Notes: generated by a model from the letters alone, not told the origin. A DNA stretch of 64,000 bases from Streptomyces eurocidicus (GCF_002891295.1 NZ_LGUI01000013.1:232785-296784), one strand, 5' to 3'; numbered from the stretch's first letter, positions 31,646 through 42,523 are shown. Numbers and translations are program-made.

Positions 31646-33136
31646 GTGGAAGCGCACATCGGAAAAGTCTCCGATCCCTCTGCGGGGGATGCCGTCCAAG
31701 CCGGTGCGAAGGCCGCCCCGGAGGGCTCGCAGCAGGTCGCCGAGGGGGAATCCGCGGAGGGTTACCACCGTGGGCTCGGCGCCCGCCAGATACAGATGAT
31801 GGCCATCGGCGGAACCATCGGCACCGGCCTGTTCCTGGGCGCCGGAACCGCCATCTCCCAGGCCGGCCCGAGCCTTATCCTCTGGTATGCGGTCGCCGGC
31901 GCCGTGCTCTTCGTCGTGATGCGCGCGCTGGGTGAACTCCTGGTCTACCGGCCCGTTTCCGGGAGTTTCGCCGAATACGCCCGCGAGTTCCTCGGACCGT
32001 TCTGGGGCTATGCCACGGCCTGGACCTACTGGATCATGTGGGTCACCACCGGAATGGCCGAGATCACCGCCGCCGGACAGTATGTCCATTATTGGGCGCC
32101 CGGCTTCGCCCAATGGAAGACCGCACTCATCTCACTGCTGGTGCTGTTCGCCCTGAACCTGATTTCCGTAAAGGTTTTCGGCGAGCTGGAGTTCTGGTTC
32201 GCCCTCATCAAGATCGTCGCTATTGTCGGAATGATCCTGGTCGGCGTCGGCGTGCTCACCATCGGCTTCAGCGCCGCCGGTGACACCGCCTCCGTCACCC
32301 ACCTCTGGGCCGACGGAGGAATCGCGCCGCACGGCGTATGGGATTCCACGATGACCCTGCAGATCGTCCTCTTCGCCTACCTCGGCGTCGAGCTCGTCGG
32401 GGTTACCGCCGGTGAGTCGAAGGATCCCGAGAAGAACATTCCACGGGCCATCAAGAGCCTGCCCTGGCGATTCGGCATCTTCTACCTGGGCGCGCTGGTC
32501 GTCATCCTTTCCGTGGTCAGCTGGCAGGAATTCCAGCCCGGCGTCAGCCCGTTCGTCGCCGCGTTCTCGAAGATCGGCATCCCCGCCGCGGCGGGCATCG
32601 TGAACTTCGTGGTGCTCACCTCCGCCCTGTCCTCGTGCAACGCCGGCGGCCTCTACGCCACCGCCCGTATGCTGCGCACGGCGGGGCGCAACGGCCACGG
32701 CCCCAAGGTCCTGGGACGGCTGACGAGCCGGAACATCCCGGCCGTCGCGCTGAGCGTCTCCGCCGTGACGATGGCGATCGGCGTGGGCATCAACGCCGTC
32801 GACCCGGAGCACGCGTTCGTCTACATCACCTCGGTGTCCACCGGCGGCGCGATCCTCGTCTGGAGCGTCATCCTGGTCACCCACCTCCGCTACCGGCGGG
32901 CGGTGAGCGCCGGCCGGGTGGCGGCGTCCGGCTACCGGATGCCCGGCGCGCCGTACACCAACTACCTGGCGCTGGCCTTCTTCGCGTTCGTGACCGTGCT
33001 CATCGCGTCCTCGGCCGACAGCCGGGTGGCGCTGTACGTCATCGCGGGCTGGCTCGTCCTGCTGGGCCTCGGGTACGGGCTGCTGAAGCGCCAAGCCCGG
33101 GCCCGGCGCGCCGCCGGGGCGCACGGGAGCCGGTGA
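31646..33136 (+). CDS. APC superfamily amino acid permease (AAT/GABA permease type)
   Basis: A 496-residue, 12-segment amino acid importer. GLGARQIQMMAIGGTIGTGLFLG is the amino-acid permease signature with the unwound substrate-binding helix GTIGTGLF; GELLVYRPVSGSFAEYAREFLGPFWGYATAWTYW and GVTAGESKDPEKNIPRAI are also characteristic. An N-terminal hydrophilic extension of about 45 residues precedes the first segment. The GTG at 31646 lacks a strong Shine-Dalgarno. It is divergent from the LuxI-like gene, a location compatible with supplying an amino acid to that pathway, though it could equally be an ordinary catabolic permease. Confidence 0.9.
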   Translation: MEAHIGKVSDPSAGDAVQAGAKAAPEGSQQVAEGESAEGYHRGLGARQIQMMAIGGTIGTGLFLGAGTAISQAGPSLILWYAVAGAVLFVVMRALGELLVYRPVSGSFAEYAREFLGPFWGYATAWTYWIMWVTTGMAEITAAGQYVHYWAPGFAQWKTALISLLVLFALNLISVKVFGELEFWFALIKIVAIVGMILVGVGVLTIGFSAAGDTASVTHLWADGGIAPHGVWDSTMTLQIVLFAYLGVELVGVTAGESKDPEKNIPRAIKSLPWRFGIFYLGALVVILSVVSWQEFQPGVSPFVAAFSKIGIPAAAGIVNFVVLTSALSSCNAGGLYATARMLRTAGRNGHGPKVLGRLTSRNIPAVALSVSAVTMAIGVGINAVDPEHAFVYITSVSTGGAILVWSVILVTHLRYRRAVSAGRVAASGYRMPGAPYTNYLALAFFAFVTVLIASSADSRVALYVIAGWLVLLGLGYGLLKRQARARRAAGAHGSR

Positions 33137-33149
33137 GCCCACGCGGCCC

Positions 33150-33200
33150 GGGAGCGGTACGGGCGGTCCGGGAGGGTTCCGGGCCGCCCGTACCGCTCCC
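33150..33200. terminator. Bidirectional terminator between permease and amidohydrolase
   Basis: GGGAGCGGTACGGGCGG (33150-33166) pairs perfectly over 17 bp with CCGCCCGTACCGCTCCC (33184-33200), between convergent genes. Confidence 0.9.
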
Positions 33201-33229
33201 AGGCCGCTTCCGTACCGCTCCCTGCCGCC

Positions 33230-34399
33230 TCAGACGACGCGCGCGCCGCCGCGGAAGACCGCCGTCACGGCGTGGACGGCCGTGATGTCGGTGAGCGGGT
33301 CGCCGGCCACGGCCACCACGTCCGCGTCGTAGCCCGGCGCGAGGCAGCCCTTGTGCGCGGCGATCCCGCACAGCCGGGCCGCCGTCGACGTCGCGGCGCG
33401 CAGCGCCTCCACGGGGGTGTACCCCCGCTCAACCATCGCGGCGACGCTGTACGGATAGCAGCCGTGCGGCTTGACCGGGAAGACCCCGGAGTCGCTGCCG
33501 CACACGGTCGTCACGCCCGCCTGCCGCATGGCCGCGAGCCCGGCGACCATGCCCGGGGCCCGTTGGGCGATTCGGGGTGGCGGTGGCGGGCCGCCCGGCA
33601 GGGCGCCCAGGGTCAGCGAGGCGACGACACCGGCGCGGACCATCTCGTCGAGCACCCGGCGGTCGAAGTGGACGCCGTCGTCGGTGAGGAAGAAGCAGTG
33701 CTCGATGGAGTCGAAGCCGGCGGCGACGGCGACGGCGATGCCGCTCGCCGCGTGGGCGTGCGCGGTGATAGGCAGTTCGTGCCGGTGCGCCTCGCGCACG
33801 GCGGCGCGCAGCTCGGCGGGCCCGTACTGCGGGCGGTAGGGGTCCGAACCGGGCGTCAGGTCGCCGCCGGTCACCATCACCTTGACGACGTCGACGCCGC
33901 GCTCGGCGCGCTCCCGGACGGCCGCGCGCACGCCCTCGACGCCCTCGGCCTGCCCGCCGAGGAACCAGCAGTGCCCGCCGGGCGTGGTGACCGGCGGCCC
34001 GGCGGCGAGGACCTTGGGGCCCGCCGTGGGGTCCGCGGCGGTCTCCGCGCGCAGCCGCAGGGAGAGATAGCCCCGGTCGCCGAGGTCGCGCACGGTCGTG
34101 ACGCCCGCGGCGAGCGCCGCCCGGCCCGCGGCCCGCATCCGCTCCAGGAGCTCCGCGTCACCGGCCCGCCGGACCCGGCCGACGACATCGTCGCTGGCGT
34201 CGAAGGCCAGGTGGACGTGGGTGTCCACGAAGCCGGGCAGCAGGGTCGAGTCCCCCAGGTCGACGACGGTGGCACCGGGCGGCGCCGCGCCGCGCGCCTC
34301 GACGGAGACGATCCGCCCGCCCTCGACGGTCACCAGCGGCCGGTCGACGGGCTCCGGACAGGCTCCGTCGAACAGTGATCGCGCGCGTAATGCCAGCAT
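33230..34399 (-). CDS. Metal-dependent amidohydrolase (imidazolonepropionase-like)
   Basis: A 389-residue amidohydrolase-superfamily enzyme. VVDLGDSTLLPGFVDTHVHLAF has the HxH metal site, VVKVMVTGGDLTPGSDP the bridging Lys region, PITAHAHAASGIAVAV and SIEHCFFLTDDG the two further His ligands, and TVCGSDSGVFPVKPHG the catalytic Asp. A C-terminal beta-sandwich (GYDADVVAVAGDPLTDI) returns to complete the composite domain. Such proteins act on cyclic amides, peptides or Xaa-Pro bonds; the substrate cannot be specified. ATG 34399 has GGGAGGG upstream. It follows argR by 76 bases on the same strand without an obvious terminator. Confidence 0.87.
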   Translation of the reverse strand: MLALRARSLFDGACPEPVDRPLVTVEGGRIVSVEARGAAPPGATVVDLGDSTLLPGFVDTHVHLAFDASDDVVGRVRRAGDAELLERMRAAGRAALAAGVTTVRDLGDRGYLSLRLRAETAADPTAGPKVLAAGPPVTTPGGHCWFLGGQAEGVEGVRAAVRERAERGVDVVKVMVTGGDLTPGSDPYRPQYGPAELRAAVREAHRHELPITAHAHAASGIAVAVAAGFDSIEHCFFLTDDGVHFDRRVLDEMVRAGVVASLTLGALPGGPPPPPRIAQRAPGMVAGLAAMRQAGVTTVCGSDSGVFPVKPHGCYPYSVAAMVERGYTPVEALRAATSTAARLCGIAAHKGCLAPGYDADVVAVAGDPLTDITAVHAVTAVFRGGARVV

Positions 34400-34475
34400 C
34401 GGCCCTCCCTGCCACCGGGCAACCCTGCCCCGCGGCGGCACGGTGCCAAACCGGGCCCGGCGCGGCCGCCCCCGC

Positions 34476-35018
34476 TCAGCGCTCCTTCTGCGCCAGCCTG
34501 AGCAGGTGGTCGGCGAGGGCCTGGCCGCCCTTGGGGTCGCGGCTGATGAGCATCACGGTGTCGTCGCCCGCGATGGTGCCGATGATCTCGTGGACGCCGG
34601 CCTGGTCGATGGCCGACGCGAAGAACTGGGCGGCGCCCGGCGGGGTGCGCAGCACCACCAGGTTCGCGGACGCCTCCGCCGAGATCAGCAGCTCGCCCGC
34701 CAGCCGGCCCATCCGGGCCTCGGTCGCCGACTCCCCGAGCGGGGCCCGGGGGGTGCGGTCGCCGCCCTCGGAGGGCACCGCGTAGATCAGCTCGCCATTG
34801 GTGTTCCGGATCTTGACCGCGCCCAGCTCGTCGAGGTCCCGGGAGAGCGTCGCCTGGGTGACGGAGAGCCCGTCGTCGGCGAGCAGCTTGGCGAGCTGGC
34901 TCTGCGACCGCACCGGCTGCCGGCCGAGGATGTCCACGATCCTGCGGTGGCGTGCGGTGCGGGTCTGCGGTACGGCCTGTCCGCCGTGGAACGGCTCGGA
35001 CTCCTGCGCCTCGGTCAT
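34476..35018 (-). CDS. argR: Arginine repressor ArgR
   Basis: A 180-residue arginine-responsive hexameric repressor. The winged helix reads TARHRRIVDILGRQPVRSQSQLAKLLADDGLSVTQATLSRDLDELGAVKIRN (about 21-72); the C-terminal oligomerisation and arginine-binding domain contains PPGAAQFFASAIDQAGVHEIIGTIAGDDTVMLIS, with the GTIAGDDT loop that binds arginine. It lies 47 bases after argD, last in the arg operon, so it would be autoregulated through the argC promoter. Likely targets in this window are the ARG-box-like sites at 39578-39597 and 14473-14489. Confidence 0.96.
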   Translation of the reverse strand: MTEAQESEPFHGGQAVPQTRTARHRRIVDILGRQPVRSQSQLAKLLADDGLSVTQATLSRDLDELGAVKIRNTNGELIYAVPSEGGDRTPRAPLGESATEARMGRLAGELLISAEASANLVVLRTPPGAAQFFASAIDQAGVHEIIGTIAGDDTVMLISRDPKGGQALADHLLRLAQKER

Positions 35019-35065
35019 CGTCTCGTCAGTCTCCGCATCGTCGTTCCCCGTGGCCTCTCCGGCCG

Positions 35066-36262
35066 CTACGCCCCCTCGCCCGCGATCGCGGCGTCCAGGA
35101 CGCCGGGCAGCGCCCTGAGGAACGTTTCCACCTCATCTTCGGTGATGATCAGCGGCGGAGCCAGCCGCACCACGTCGGGTGCGACCGCGTTCACCAGGAA
35201 TCCCGCCTCCTGTGCCGCGTACTGCGCTTTCGGTGCGAGGGGCTCGGAAAGGACAATACCCAGCAGCAGGCCCGCGCCACGGACGTGGTCGACCGCCGGG
35301 TGGCCGAGCGCCTCGATCCCGTCACGCAAGCGCGCCCCCACGCGTACGACGTGGCCGAGGATCCCCTCGGTCTCCAGGGTGTCCAGGACGGCCAGGGCGG
35401 CCGCGCAGGCGACCGGGTTGCCGCCGAACGTCGAGCCGTGCTGACCGGGTGTCAGCAGGTCGGCGGCGGGTCCGAAGGCCAGCGTCGCGCCGATCGGCAG
35501 CCCGCCGCCGAGCCCCTTGGCGAGGGTGACGACGTCCGCCTCGACACCCTGCGCCCGGTGCTCGAACCAGTGGCCGGTGCGGCCGATACCTGTCTGGATC
35601 TCGTCCAGGACGAGCAGGGTGCCGGTGGCCCGGGTGATCTCCCGGGCGGCGGCGAGATAGCCCGGCGGCGGTACGACGACGCCGTTCTCGCCCTGCACGG
35701 GCTCCAGGACGAGGAGCGCGGTGTCGGTGGTGACGGCGGCGCGGAGCGCGTCGGCGTCACCGTAGGGGACGTGCGTGACCTCGCCGGGCAGGGGCAGGAA
35801 GGGCGCCTGCTTGGCGGGCTGGCCGGTGAGGGCGAGGGCGCCCATGGTGCGGCCGTGGAAGCCGCCGGCCGTGGCGACCATGTGTGTGCGCCCGGTCCGC
35901 CGCCCGATCTTGAGGGCGGCCTCGACCGCCTCCGCCCCGGAGTTGCCGAAGTAGACGCGGCCGGGGCGGCCGTCGAGGGCGAGGAGGCGCTCGGCGAGGG
36001 CGACCGTCGGCTCGGCGGTGAAGAGGTTGGAGACGTGGCCGAGCGTGGCGATCTGCTCGGAGACCGCCCGGACGACCGCGGGGTGGGCGTGGCCGAGGGC
36101 GTTGACGGCGATGCCGCCGACGAGGTCGAGGTAGGGGCGGCCGTCGGCGTCCCAGACGGTGCTGCCGGCGCCCCGGACGAGCGGCACGCGCGGGGTGCCG
36201 TAGTTGTCCATGAGGCTGTCCTGCCACCGCCGGGTGAGTGCGGCGTTGCTCGCGGGGCTCAC
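35066..36262 (-). CDS. argD: Acetylornithine aminotransferase
   Basis: Class III PLP aminotransferase, 398 residues, converting N-acetylglutamate semialdehyde to N-acetylornithine; may also act in lysine/diaminopimelate synthesis. Motifs: YLDLVGGIAVNALGHAHPAV, FGNSGAEAVEAALKIGR, GGFHGRTMGALALTG, VLDEIQTGIGRTG and VVTLAKGLGGGLPIGA with the PLP Lys. The GTG start at 36262 overlaps the argB stop by four bases, implying coupling. Confidence 0.96.
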   Translation of the reverse strand: MSPASNAALTRRWQDSLMDNYGTPRVPLVRGAGSTVWDADGRPYLDLVGGIAVNALGHAHPAVVRAVSEQIATLGHVSNLFTAEPTVALAERLLALDGRPGRVYFGNSGAEAVEAALKIGRRTGRTHMVATAGGFHGRTMGALALTGQPAKQAPFLPLPGEVTHVPYGDADALRAAVTTDTALLVLEPVQGENGVVVPPPGYLAAAREITRATGTLLVLDEIQTGIGRTGHWFEHRAQGVEADVVTLAKGLGGGLPIGATLAFGPAADLLTPGQHGSTFGGNPVACAAALAVLDTLETEGILGHVVRVGARLRDGIEALGHPAVDHVRGAGLLLGIVLSEPLAPKAQYAAQEAGFLVNAVAPDVVRLAPPLIITEDEVETFLRALPGVLDAAIAGEGA

Positions 36263-37230
36263 TGGGCGCCCTTCCCCTCGTTCTCGTCGTGTCCGTGGTG
36301 TGCGTCGTGGCCGTCCGGTACGACCATGGTGCCGATGCCCTCGTCGGTGAAGATCTCCAGCAGGATGGAGTGCTGGACCCGGCCGTCTATGACGCGGGCG
36401 GTGGTGACGCCGTTGCGCACCGCGTGCAGGCAGCCCTCCATCTTGGGGACCATGCCGCTGGCGAGCTCGGGCAGCAGCCGCTCCAGCTCGCTCGCGGTGA
36501 GCTTGCTGATGACCTCGTCGCTGTGCGGCCAGTTCTCGTAGAGCCCCTCGACGTCGGTGAGGACCATCAGGGTCTCGGCGCCGAGGGCGGCGGCGAGGGC
36601 GGCGGCGGCCGTGTCGGCGTTGACGTTGTAGACGTGCCCGTCGTCGGCGCTGCGGGCGATGGAGGAGACCACCGGGATGCGGCCGTCGTCGAGCAGCGCC
36701 CGGAGGGCGCCGGTGTCGATCGCGGAGATCTCGCCGACCCGGCCGATGTCCACGCGCTCGCCGTCGATCTCGGGCAGGTGCTTGGTGGCGGTGAGGGTGT
36801 GGGCGTCCTCCCCGGTCATGCCGACGGCGAGCGGGCCGTGGGCGTTGAGCAGCCCGACGAGTTCCCGCTGGACCTGTCCGGCGAGGACCATCCGGACGAC
36901 GTCCATGGCCTCGGGGGTGGTGACCCGCAGGCCCGCCTTGAACTCGCTGACCAGGCCGTGCCGCTCGAGCTGCGCACTGATCTGGGGGCCGCCGCCGTGC
37001 ACGACGACGGGCTTGAGGCCGGCGTGCCGCAGGAAGACGACGTCCTGGGCGAAGGCGGCCTTGAGCTCGTCGTCGACCATGGCGTTGCCGCCGAACTTGA
37101 TGACGACGGTCTTGCCGTGGTGGCGCGTCAGCCAGGGCAGCGCCTCGACGAGGATGCGGGCCTTGGGGAGGGCGGTGTGCTTACGGGTGGCGCCGGCGGG
37201 GGCCCCGGCGGGGGCGTCGGTGGTCGTCAT
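36259..37230 (-). CDS. argB: Acetylglutamate kinase
   Basis: Phosphorylates N-acetylglutamate, usually the feedback-controlled step. The 323-residue product has KTVVIKFGGNAMVDDEL (ATP-phosphate loop), VVVHGGGPQISAQLERHG, IPVVSSIARSADDGHVYNVNADTAAAALA (acetylglutamate/ATP site) and LTDVEGLYENWP. The N-terminal helix (KARILVEALPWLTRHHG) is of the kind that mediates hexamerisation in arginine-inhibited enzymes. The C-terminus carries an unusual His/Asp/Glu-rich tail, GHDAHHGHDENEG, which looks metal-binding. ATG overlaps the argJ stop (ATGA). Confidence 0.96.
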   Translation of the reverse strand: MTTTDAPAGAPAGATRKHTALPKARILVEALPWLTRHHGKTVVIKFGGNAMVDDELKAAFAQDVVFLRHAGLKPVVVHGGGPQISAQLERHGLVSEFKAGLRVTTPEAMDVVRMVLAGQVQRELVGLLNAHGPLAVGMTGEDAHTLTATKHLPEIDGERVDIGRVGEISAIDTGALRALLDDGRIPVVSSIARSADDGHVYNVNADTAAAALAAALGAETLMVLTDVEGLYENWPHSDEVISKLTASELERLLPELASGMVPKMEGCLHAVRNGVTTARVIDGRVQHSILLEIFTDEGIGTMVVPDGHDAHHGHDENEGKGAQ

Positions 37231-38378
37231 GAGGAGTACGCGCTGTTCTCGTGGACGTAGTCGGCGGTCAGGTCGTTGGCCCAGATGACGGCGCTCTCGC
37301 TGCCGGCGGCCAGATCGGCGGTGATGCGCACCTCGCGGTAGCGCATGTCGACGAGTTCGCGGTCGTCGCCGATGGAGCCGTCGCGGCAGACCCAGACGTC
37401 GTTGATGGCCACGTTGAGCCGGTCCGGGTCGAAGACCGCGGAGGTCGTGCCGATCGCGGACAGCACCCGCCCCCAGTTCGGGTCCTCACCGTGGATCGCG
37501 CACTTCAGCAGATTGTTCCGCGCCAAAGAACGCCCCACCTCCACCGCGTCGTCCTCGGTCGCGGCGTTGACCACCTCGATACGGATGTCCTTGGAGGCAC
37601 CCTCCGCGTCGCCGATCAGCTGGCGGGCGAGGTCGTCACAGACGCCGCGCACCGCCTCGGCGAAGGCACCGGCCGCGGGCTCCACGCCGGAGGCCCCGGA
37701 GGCGAGCAGCAGGACGGTGTCGTTGGTGGACATGCAGCCGTCGGAGTCGACACGGTCGAAGGTCGTGCGGGTGGCCGCGCGCAGGGCCCGGTCGAGGGCG
37801 GGGGCGTCGACGTCGGCGTCGGTGGTGAGCACGACGAGCATGGTGGCGAGGCCGGGGGCGAGCATGCCGGCGCCCTTGGCCATGCCGCCCACGACCCAGC
37901 CGTCCCCTTCCGCCACGGCGGTCTTGTGGACGGTGTCGGTGGTCTTGATGGCGATGGCGGCCTTCTCGCCGCCGTGCGGGGACAGTCCGGCCGCGGCCTT
38001 CTCGATCCCCGGCAGGAGCCGGTCCATCGGCAGGTACACACCGATCAGCCCGGTGGAGGCCACCGCGATCTCCCCCGCGCTGTGCCCGAGGACCTCGGCG
38101 GCCTTCTCGGCGGTGGCGTGGGTGTCCTGGAAGCCGCGCGGCCCGGTGCAGGCGTTGGCCCCGCCCGAGTTGAGGACGACCGCGGAGACCGCCCCGCCCT
38201 TGACGACCTGCTCCGACCACAGGACGGGGGCAGCCTTGACCCGGTTGGCGGTGAAGACGCCGGCCGCGGACCGCCGCGGCCCCTCGTTCACCACCAGAGC
38301 GAGGTCGGGGTTGCCGCTCTCCTTGATCCCGGCGGCGATGCCGGCCGCCGTGAATCCCTTTGCTGCGGTCACGCTCAC
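37227..38378 (-). CDS. argJ: Ornithine acetyltransferase / N-acetylglutamate synthase (ArgJ)
   Basis: Self-processing Ntn-type enzyme that recycles the acetyl group from acetylornithine to glutamate. The 383-residue product contains MAKGAGMLAPGLATMLVVLT, with cleavage expected between Ala and Thr of LATML, giving an N-terminal nucleophile Thr. NSGGANACTGPRG and NLLKCAIHGEDPNWGR are further conserved blocks. GTG 38378 has GAGGAG upstream and overlaps the stop of a 45-codon ORF (38375) in a GTGA junction; longer frames extend through that ORF's region and are rejected. Confidence 0.95.
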   Translation of the reverse strand: MSVTAAKGFTAAGIAAGIKESGNPDLALVVNEGPRRSAAGVFTANRVKAAPVLWSEQVVKGGAVSAVVLNSGGANACTGPRGFQDTHATAEKAAEVLGHSAGEIAVASTGLIGVYLPMDRLLPGIEKAAAGLSPHGGEKAAIAIKTTDTVHKTAVAEGDGWVVGGMAKGAGMLAPGLATMLVVLTTDADVDAPALDRALRAATRTTFDRVDSDGCMSTNDTVLLLASGASGVEPAAGAFAEAVRGVCDDLARQLIGDAEGASKDIRIEVVNAATEDDAVEVGRSLARNNLLKCAIHGEDPNWGRVLSAIGTTSAVFDPDRLNVAINDVWVCRDGSIGDDRELVDMRYREVRITADLAAGSESAVIWANDLTADYVHENSAYSS

Positions 38379-38512
38379 TGCGACTCCTCGTTGGCTTCCC
38401 GGCCCGCGTGGGGCGGCTGTGCGGGACTGTTCGGCGGATCCTGGGGGCCGGCCGCGGGGCCGCACGGCACAAGGCGCGCCAGTGCGGTGGCGAGGGCGCG
38501 GCGGACGCTCAC
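38375..38512 (-). CDS. 45-aa small ORF coupled to both argC and argJ
   Basis: The 130-bp gap between argC and argJ is filled exactly by a 45-codon frame. Its GTG (38512-38510) overlaps the argC stop (TGA 38511-38509) and its TGA (38377-38375) overlaps the argJ GTG (38378-38376), so both junctions are GTGA. The product starts VSVRRALATALARLVPC, potentially an amphipathic basic helix, and ends in a Pro/Asn/Glu-rich tail (QDPPNSPAQPPHAGREANEE). No family is recognised. It could be a coupling peptide that carries ribosomes from argC to argJ, or a functional small protein. Conservation is unknown. Confidence 0.5.
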   Translation of the reverse strand: MSVRRALATALARLVPCGPAAGPQDPPNSPAQPPHAGREANEESQ

Positions 38513-39537
38513 GGCGCCACCCCGCAGACGGGCAGCCCCAGCTCCTCGGGGAGTCCGAGGGCGATGTTCATGCTCTGCACCGCGCCGCCGGCGGTGCCCT
38601 TGGTGAGGTTGTCGATCGCGCTGACGGCGACGATCCGGCCCGCGGCCGTGTCGAGGGCCACCTGGACCAGCGCGGTGTTGGAGCCGGTGACGGCGCCGGT
38701 CGACGGCCACTGTCCCTCGGGGAGGAGGTGGACGAACGGCTCGTCCGCGAACGCCTCGGCGTAGGCCGCCCGCAGGCCCTCGGCGGTGATGCCCGGGCGG
38801 GCCTTGGCGCTGCAGGTGGCGAGGATGCCGCGGGGCATCGGCGCGAGGGTGGGGGTGAAGGAGACGGTGACGGGCTCGCCGGCGGCGGCCGAGAGGTTCT
38901 GGGCCATCTCGGGGGTGTGCCGGTGGCCGCCGCCGACGCCGTACGGGCTCATGGATCCCATGACCTCGCTGCCGAGCAGGTGCTGCTTGGCGGCCTTGCC
39001 GGCGCCGGAGGTGCCGGACGCGGCGACGATCACGGCCTCGGACCCGGCGAGGCCGGCGGCGTAGGCGGGGAGGAGGGCGAGGGAGACGGCCGTGGGATAG
39101 CACCCCGGCACGGCTATCCGCTTGGTGCCGCGCAGGGCCTCGCGGGCGCCGGGCAGCTCGGGCAGGCCGTACGGCCAGGTGCCGGCGTGCGGTGTGCCGT
39201 AGAACCGCTCCCACTCGCCCGCGTCCTTCAGCCGGAAGTCGGCGCCGCAGTCCACGATCAGCACATCCTCGCCCAGCCGCTCGGCGACGGCGGCGGACTG
39301 GCCGTGGGGCAGGGCGAGGAAGACGACGTCGTGCCCGGCGAGCGCCTCGGCGGAGGTCTCCGCCAGCACCCGTCCGGCGAGCTGCGGCAGGTGCGGCTGC
39401 ACCCGGCCGAGCCGGTGCCCGGCGCTGGAGTGCGCGGTCAGCGCCCCGATGCGGACCTCGGGGTGGCCGAGCAGCAGGCGCAGCACTTCACCGCCCGCGT
39501 ATCCGCTCGCTCCCGCCACTGCCGCATGGATTGCCAT
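38509..39537 (-). CDS. argC: N-acetyl-gamma-glutamyl-phosphate reductase
   Basis: NADPH-dependent reduction of acetylglutamyl phosphate to the semialdehyde. The 342-residue product starts with the Rossmann loop AVAGASGYAGGEVLRLLLGHP; the catalytic Cys is in RIAVPGCYPTAVSLALLPAY, and SGTSGAGKAAK and the His of RHTPEM are conserved. ATG 39537 has CCAGGAGGGG upstream. First gene of argC-sORF-argJ-argB-argD-argR. The promoter (TTGCAT, 17 bases, TATAGT) overlaps an ARG-box-like element. Confidence 0.96.
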   Translation of the reverse strand: MAIHAAVAGASGYAGGEVLRLLLGHPEVRIGALTAHSSAGHRLGRVQPHLPQLAGRVLAETSAEALAGHDVVFLALPHGQSAAVAERLGEDVLIVDCGADFRLKDAGEWERFYGTPHAGTWPYGLPELPGAREALRGTKRIAVPGCYPTAVSLALLPAYAAGLAGSEAVIVAASGTSGAGKAAKQHLLGSEVMGSMSPYGVGGGHRHTPEMAQNLSAAAGEPVTVSFTPTLAPMPRGILATCSAKARPGITAEGLRAAYAEAFADEPFVHLLPEGQWPSTGAVTGSNTALVQVALDTAAGRIVAVSAIDNLTKGTAGGAVQSMNIALGLPEELGLPVCGVAP

Positions 39538-39563
39538 CGGGCCCCTCCTGGTTCGATGGCATG

Positions 39564-39597
39564 ACTATACGAAGGGTTGAAGATTTATGCAATGGCC
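39564..39597 (-). promoter_or_regulatory. argC promoter and ARG box
   Basis: Minus strand: TTGCAT (39593-39588), a 17-base spacer, TATAGT (39569-39564). The -35 side is embedded in CCATTGCATAAATCTTCA, very similar to known Streptomyces ARG boxes containing CCATTGCATA, so ArgR binding would block polymerase. Confidence 0.65.
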
Positions 39598-39674
39598 ACC
39601 CCTGTCGAGAGAAGTGGGACCACGAGATATCTTGATGTCGAGCAATGTTGCAGAGACGTGGAGCGGAGCACCTG

Positions 39675-41897
<2,223 letters not shown>

Positions 41898-41901
41898 CCG
41901 C

Positions 41902-41926
41902 GGCGGCGGGGTACTCCCCCGCCGCC
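41902..41926 (+). terminator. First terminator hairpin after icd
   Basis: GGCGGCGGGG (41902-41911) and CCCCGCCGCC (41917-41926) pair perfectly around TACTC, four bases past the icd stop. Confidence 0.65.
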
Positions 41927-41945
41927 CCGCGCCTGACGCGCCCGA

Positions 41946-41986
41946 CCGCCCCCGACCGGCACCCGCCGGCCGGGGGCGGCTCGTTT
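41946..41986 (+). terminator. Second terminator after icd, with T-run
   Basis: CCGCCCCCG-A-CCGGC (41946-41960) pairs with GCCGG-C-CGGGGGCGG (41965-41979) with one mismatch, followed by TCGTTTT. Confidence 0.75.
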
Positions 41987-42025
41987 TCCGGGCCCGGCGC
42001 GAACCCGGAGCCGCCCCCCGGCCGG

Positions 42026-42523
42026 TCAGGCCGGCTTGTCGCCGAGGTGTTCCAGGAGCTGCCGGAGCGATTCCGCGAGGGCGTCCCGCCCCTCCTGGTC
42101 GAGAGCGGCCAGCAGGCGCTCCTCCGTGGCGATGTGGTCGGGCAGCGCCCGGTCGATGAGGGCGAGGCCGTCATCGGTGAGGGAGACGTCCATGCTGCGG
42201 CCGTCCGAGGCGCTGGGGGTGCGGGTCACCAGCCCGCGGGCCTCCAGCCGGTCGAGGCGCTGGGTGATCGCCCCCGAGGTGACCATCGACGACCGCATCA
42301 GTTCGGCGGGGGTCAGCCGGTGCTCGGCGTTGCTGCGGCGCAGGGTGGCGAGGACGTCGAACGAGGCGGCGTCCAGGTCGTGCGCCGCGAAGGTACGGCG
42401 CAGCTCGGCGTCGACCAGGCGGGTCAGCCGCGAAAGGCGGCCGATGACCGCCATCGGCGAGGCGTCGAGGTCGGGGCGGCGCACGCGCCACTGTTCCAGT
42501 ACGCGGTCGACGTGATCTGTCAT
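42026..42523 (-). CDS. MarR family transcriptional regulator
   Basis: A 165-residue winged-helix repressor: FDVLATLRRSNAEHRLTPAELMRSSMVTSGAITQRLDRLEARGLVTRTPSASDGRSMDVSLTDDG is the MarR DNA-binding region with the DGR wing, and flanking helices form the dimer interface. It is divergent from an EamA exporter with 76 bp between starts. Two copies of a TCTTAGCGGTGAG motif lie in this gap, one in each promoter, so it probably represses both genes. A TAGGCT hexamer ends six bases before its ATG, suggesting a leaderless mRNA. Confidence 0.92.
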   Translation of the reverse strand: MTDHVDRVLEQWRVRRPDLDASPMAVIGRLSRLTRLVDAELRRTFAAHDLDAASFDVLATLRRSNAEHRLTPAELMRSSMVTSGAITQRLDRLEARGLVTRTPSASDGRSMDVSLTDDGLALIDRALPDHIATEERLLAALDQEGRDALAESLRQLLEHLGDKPA

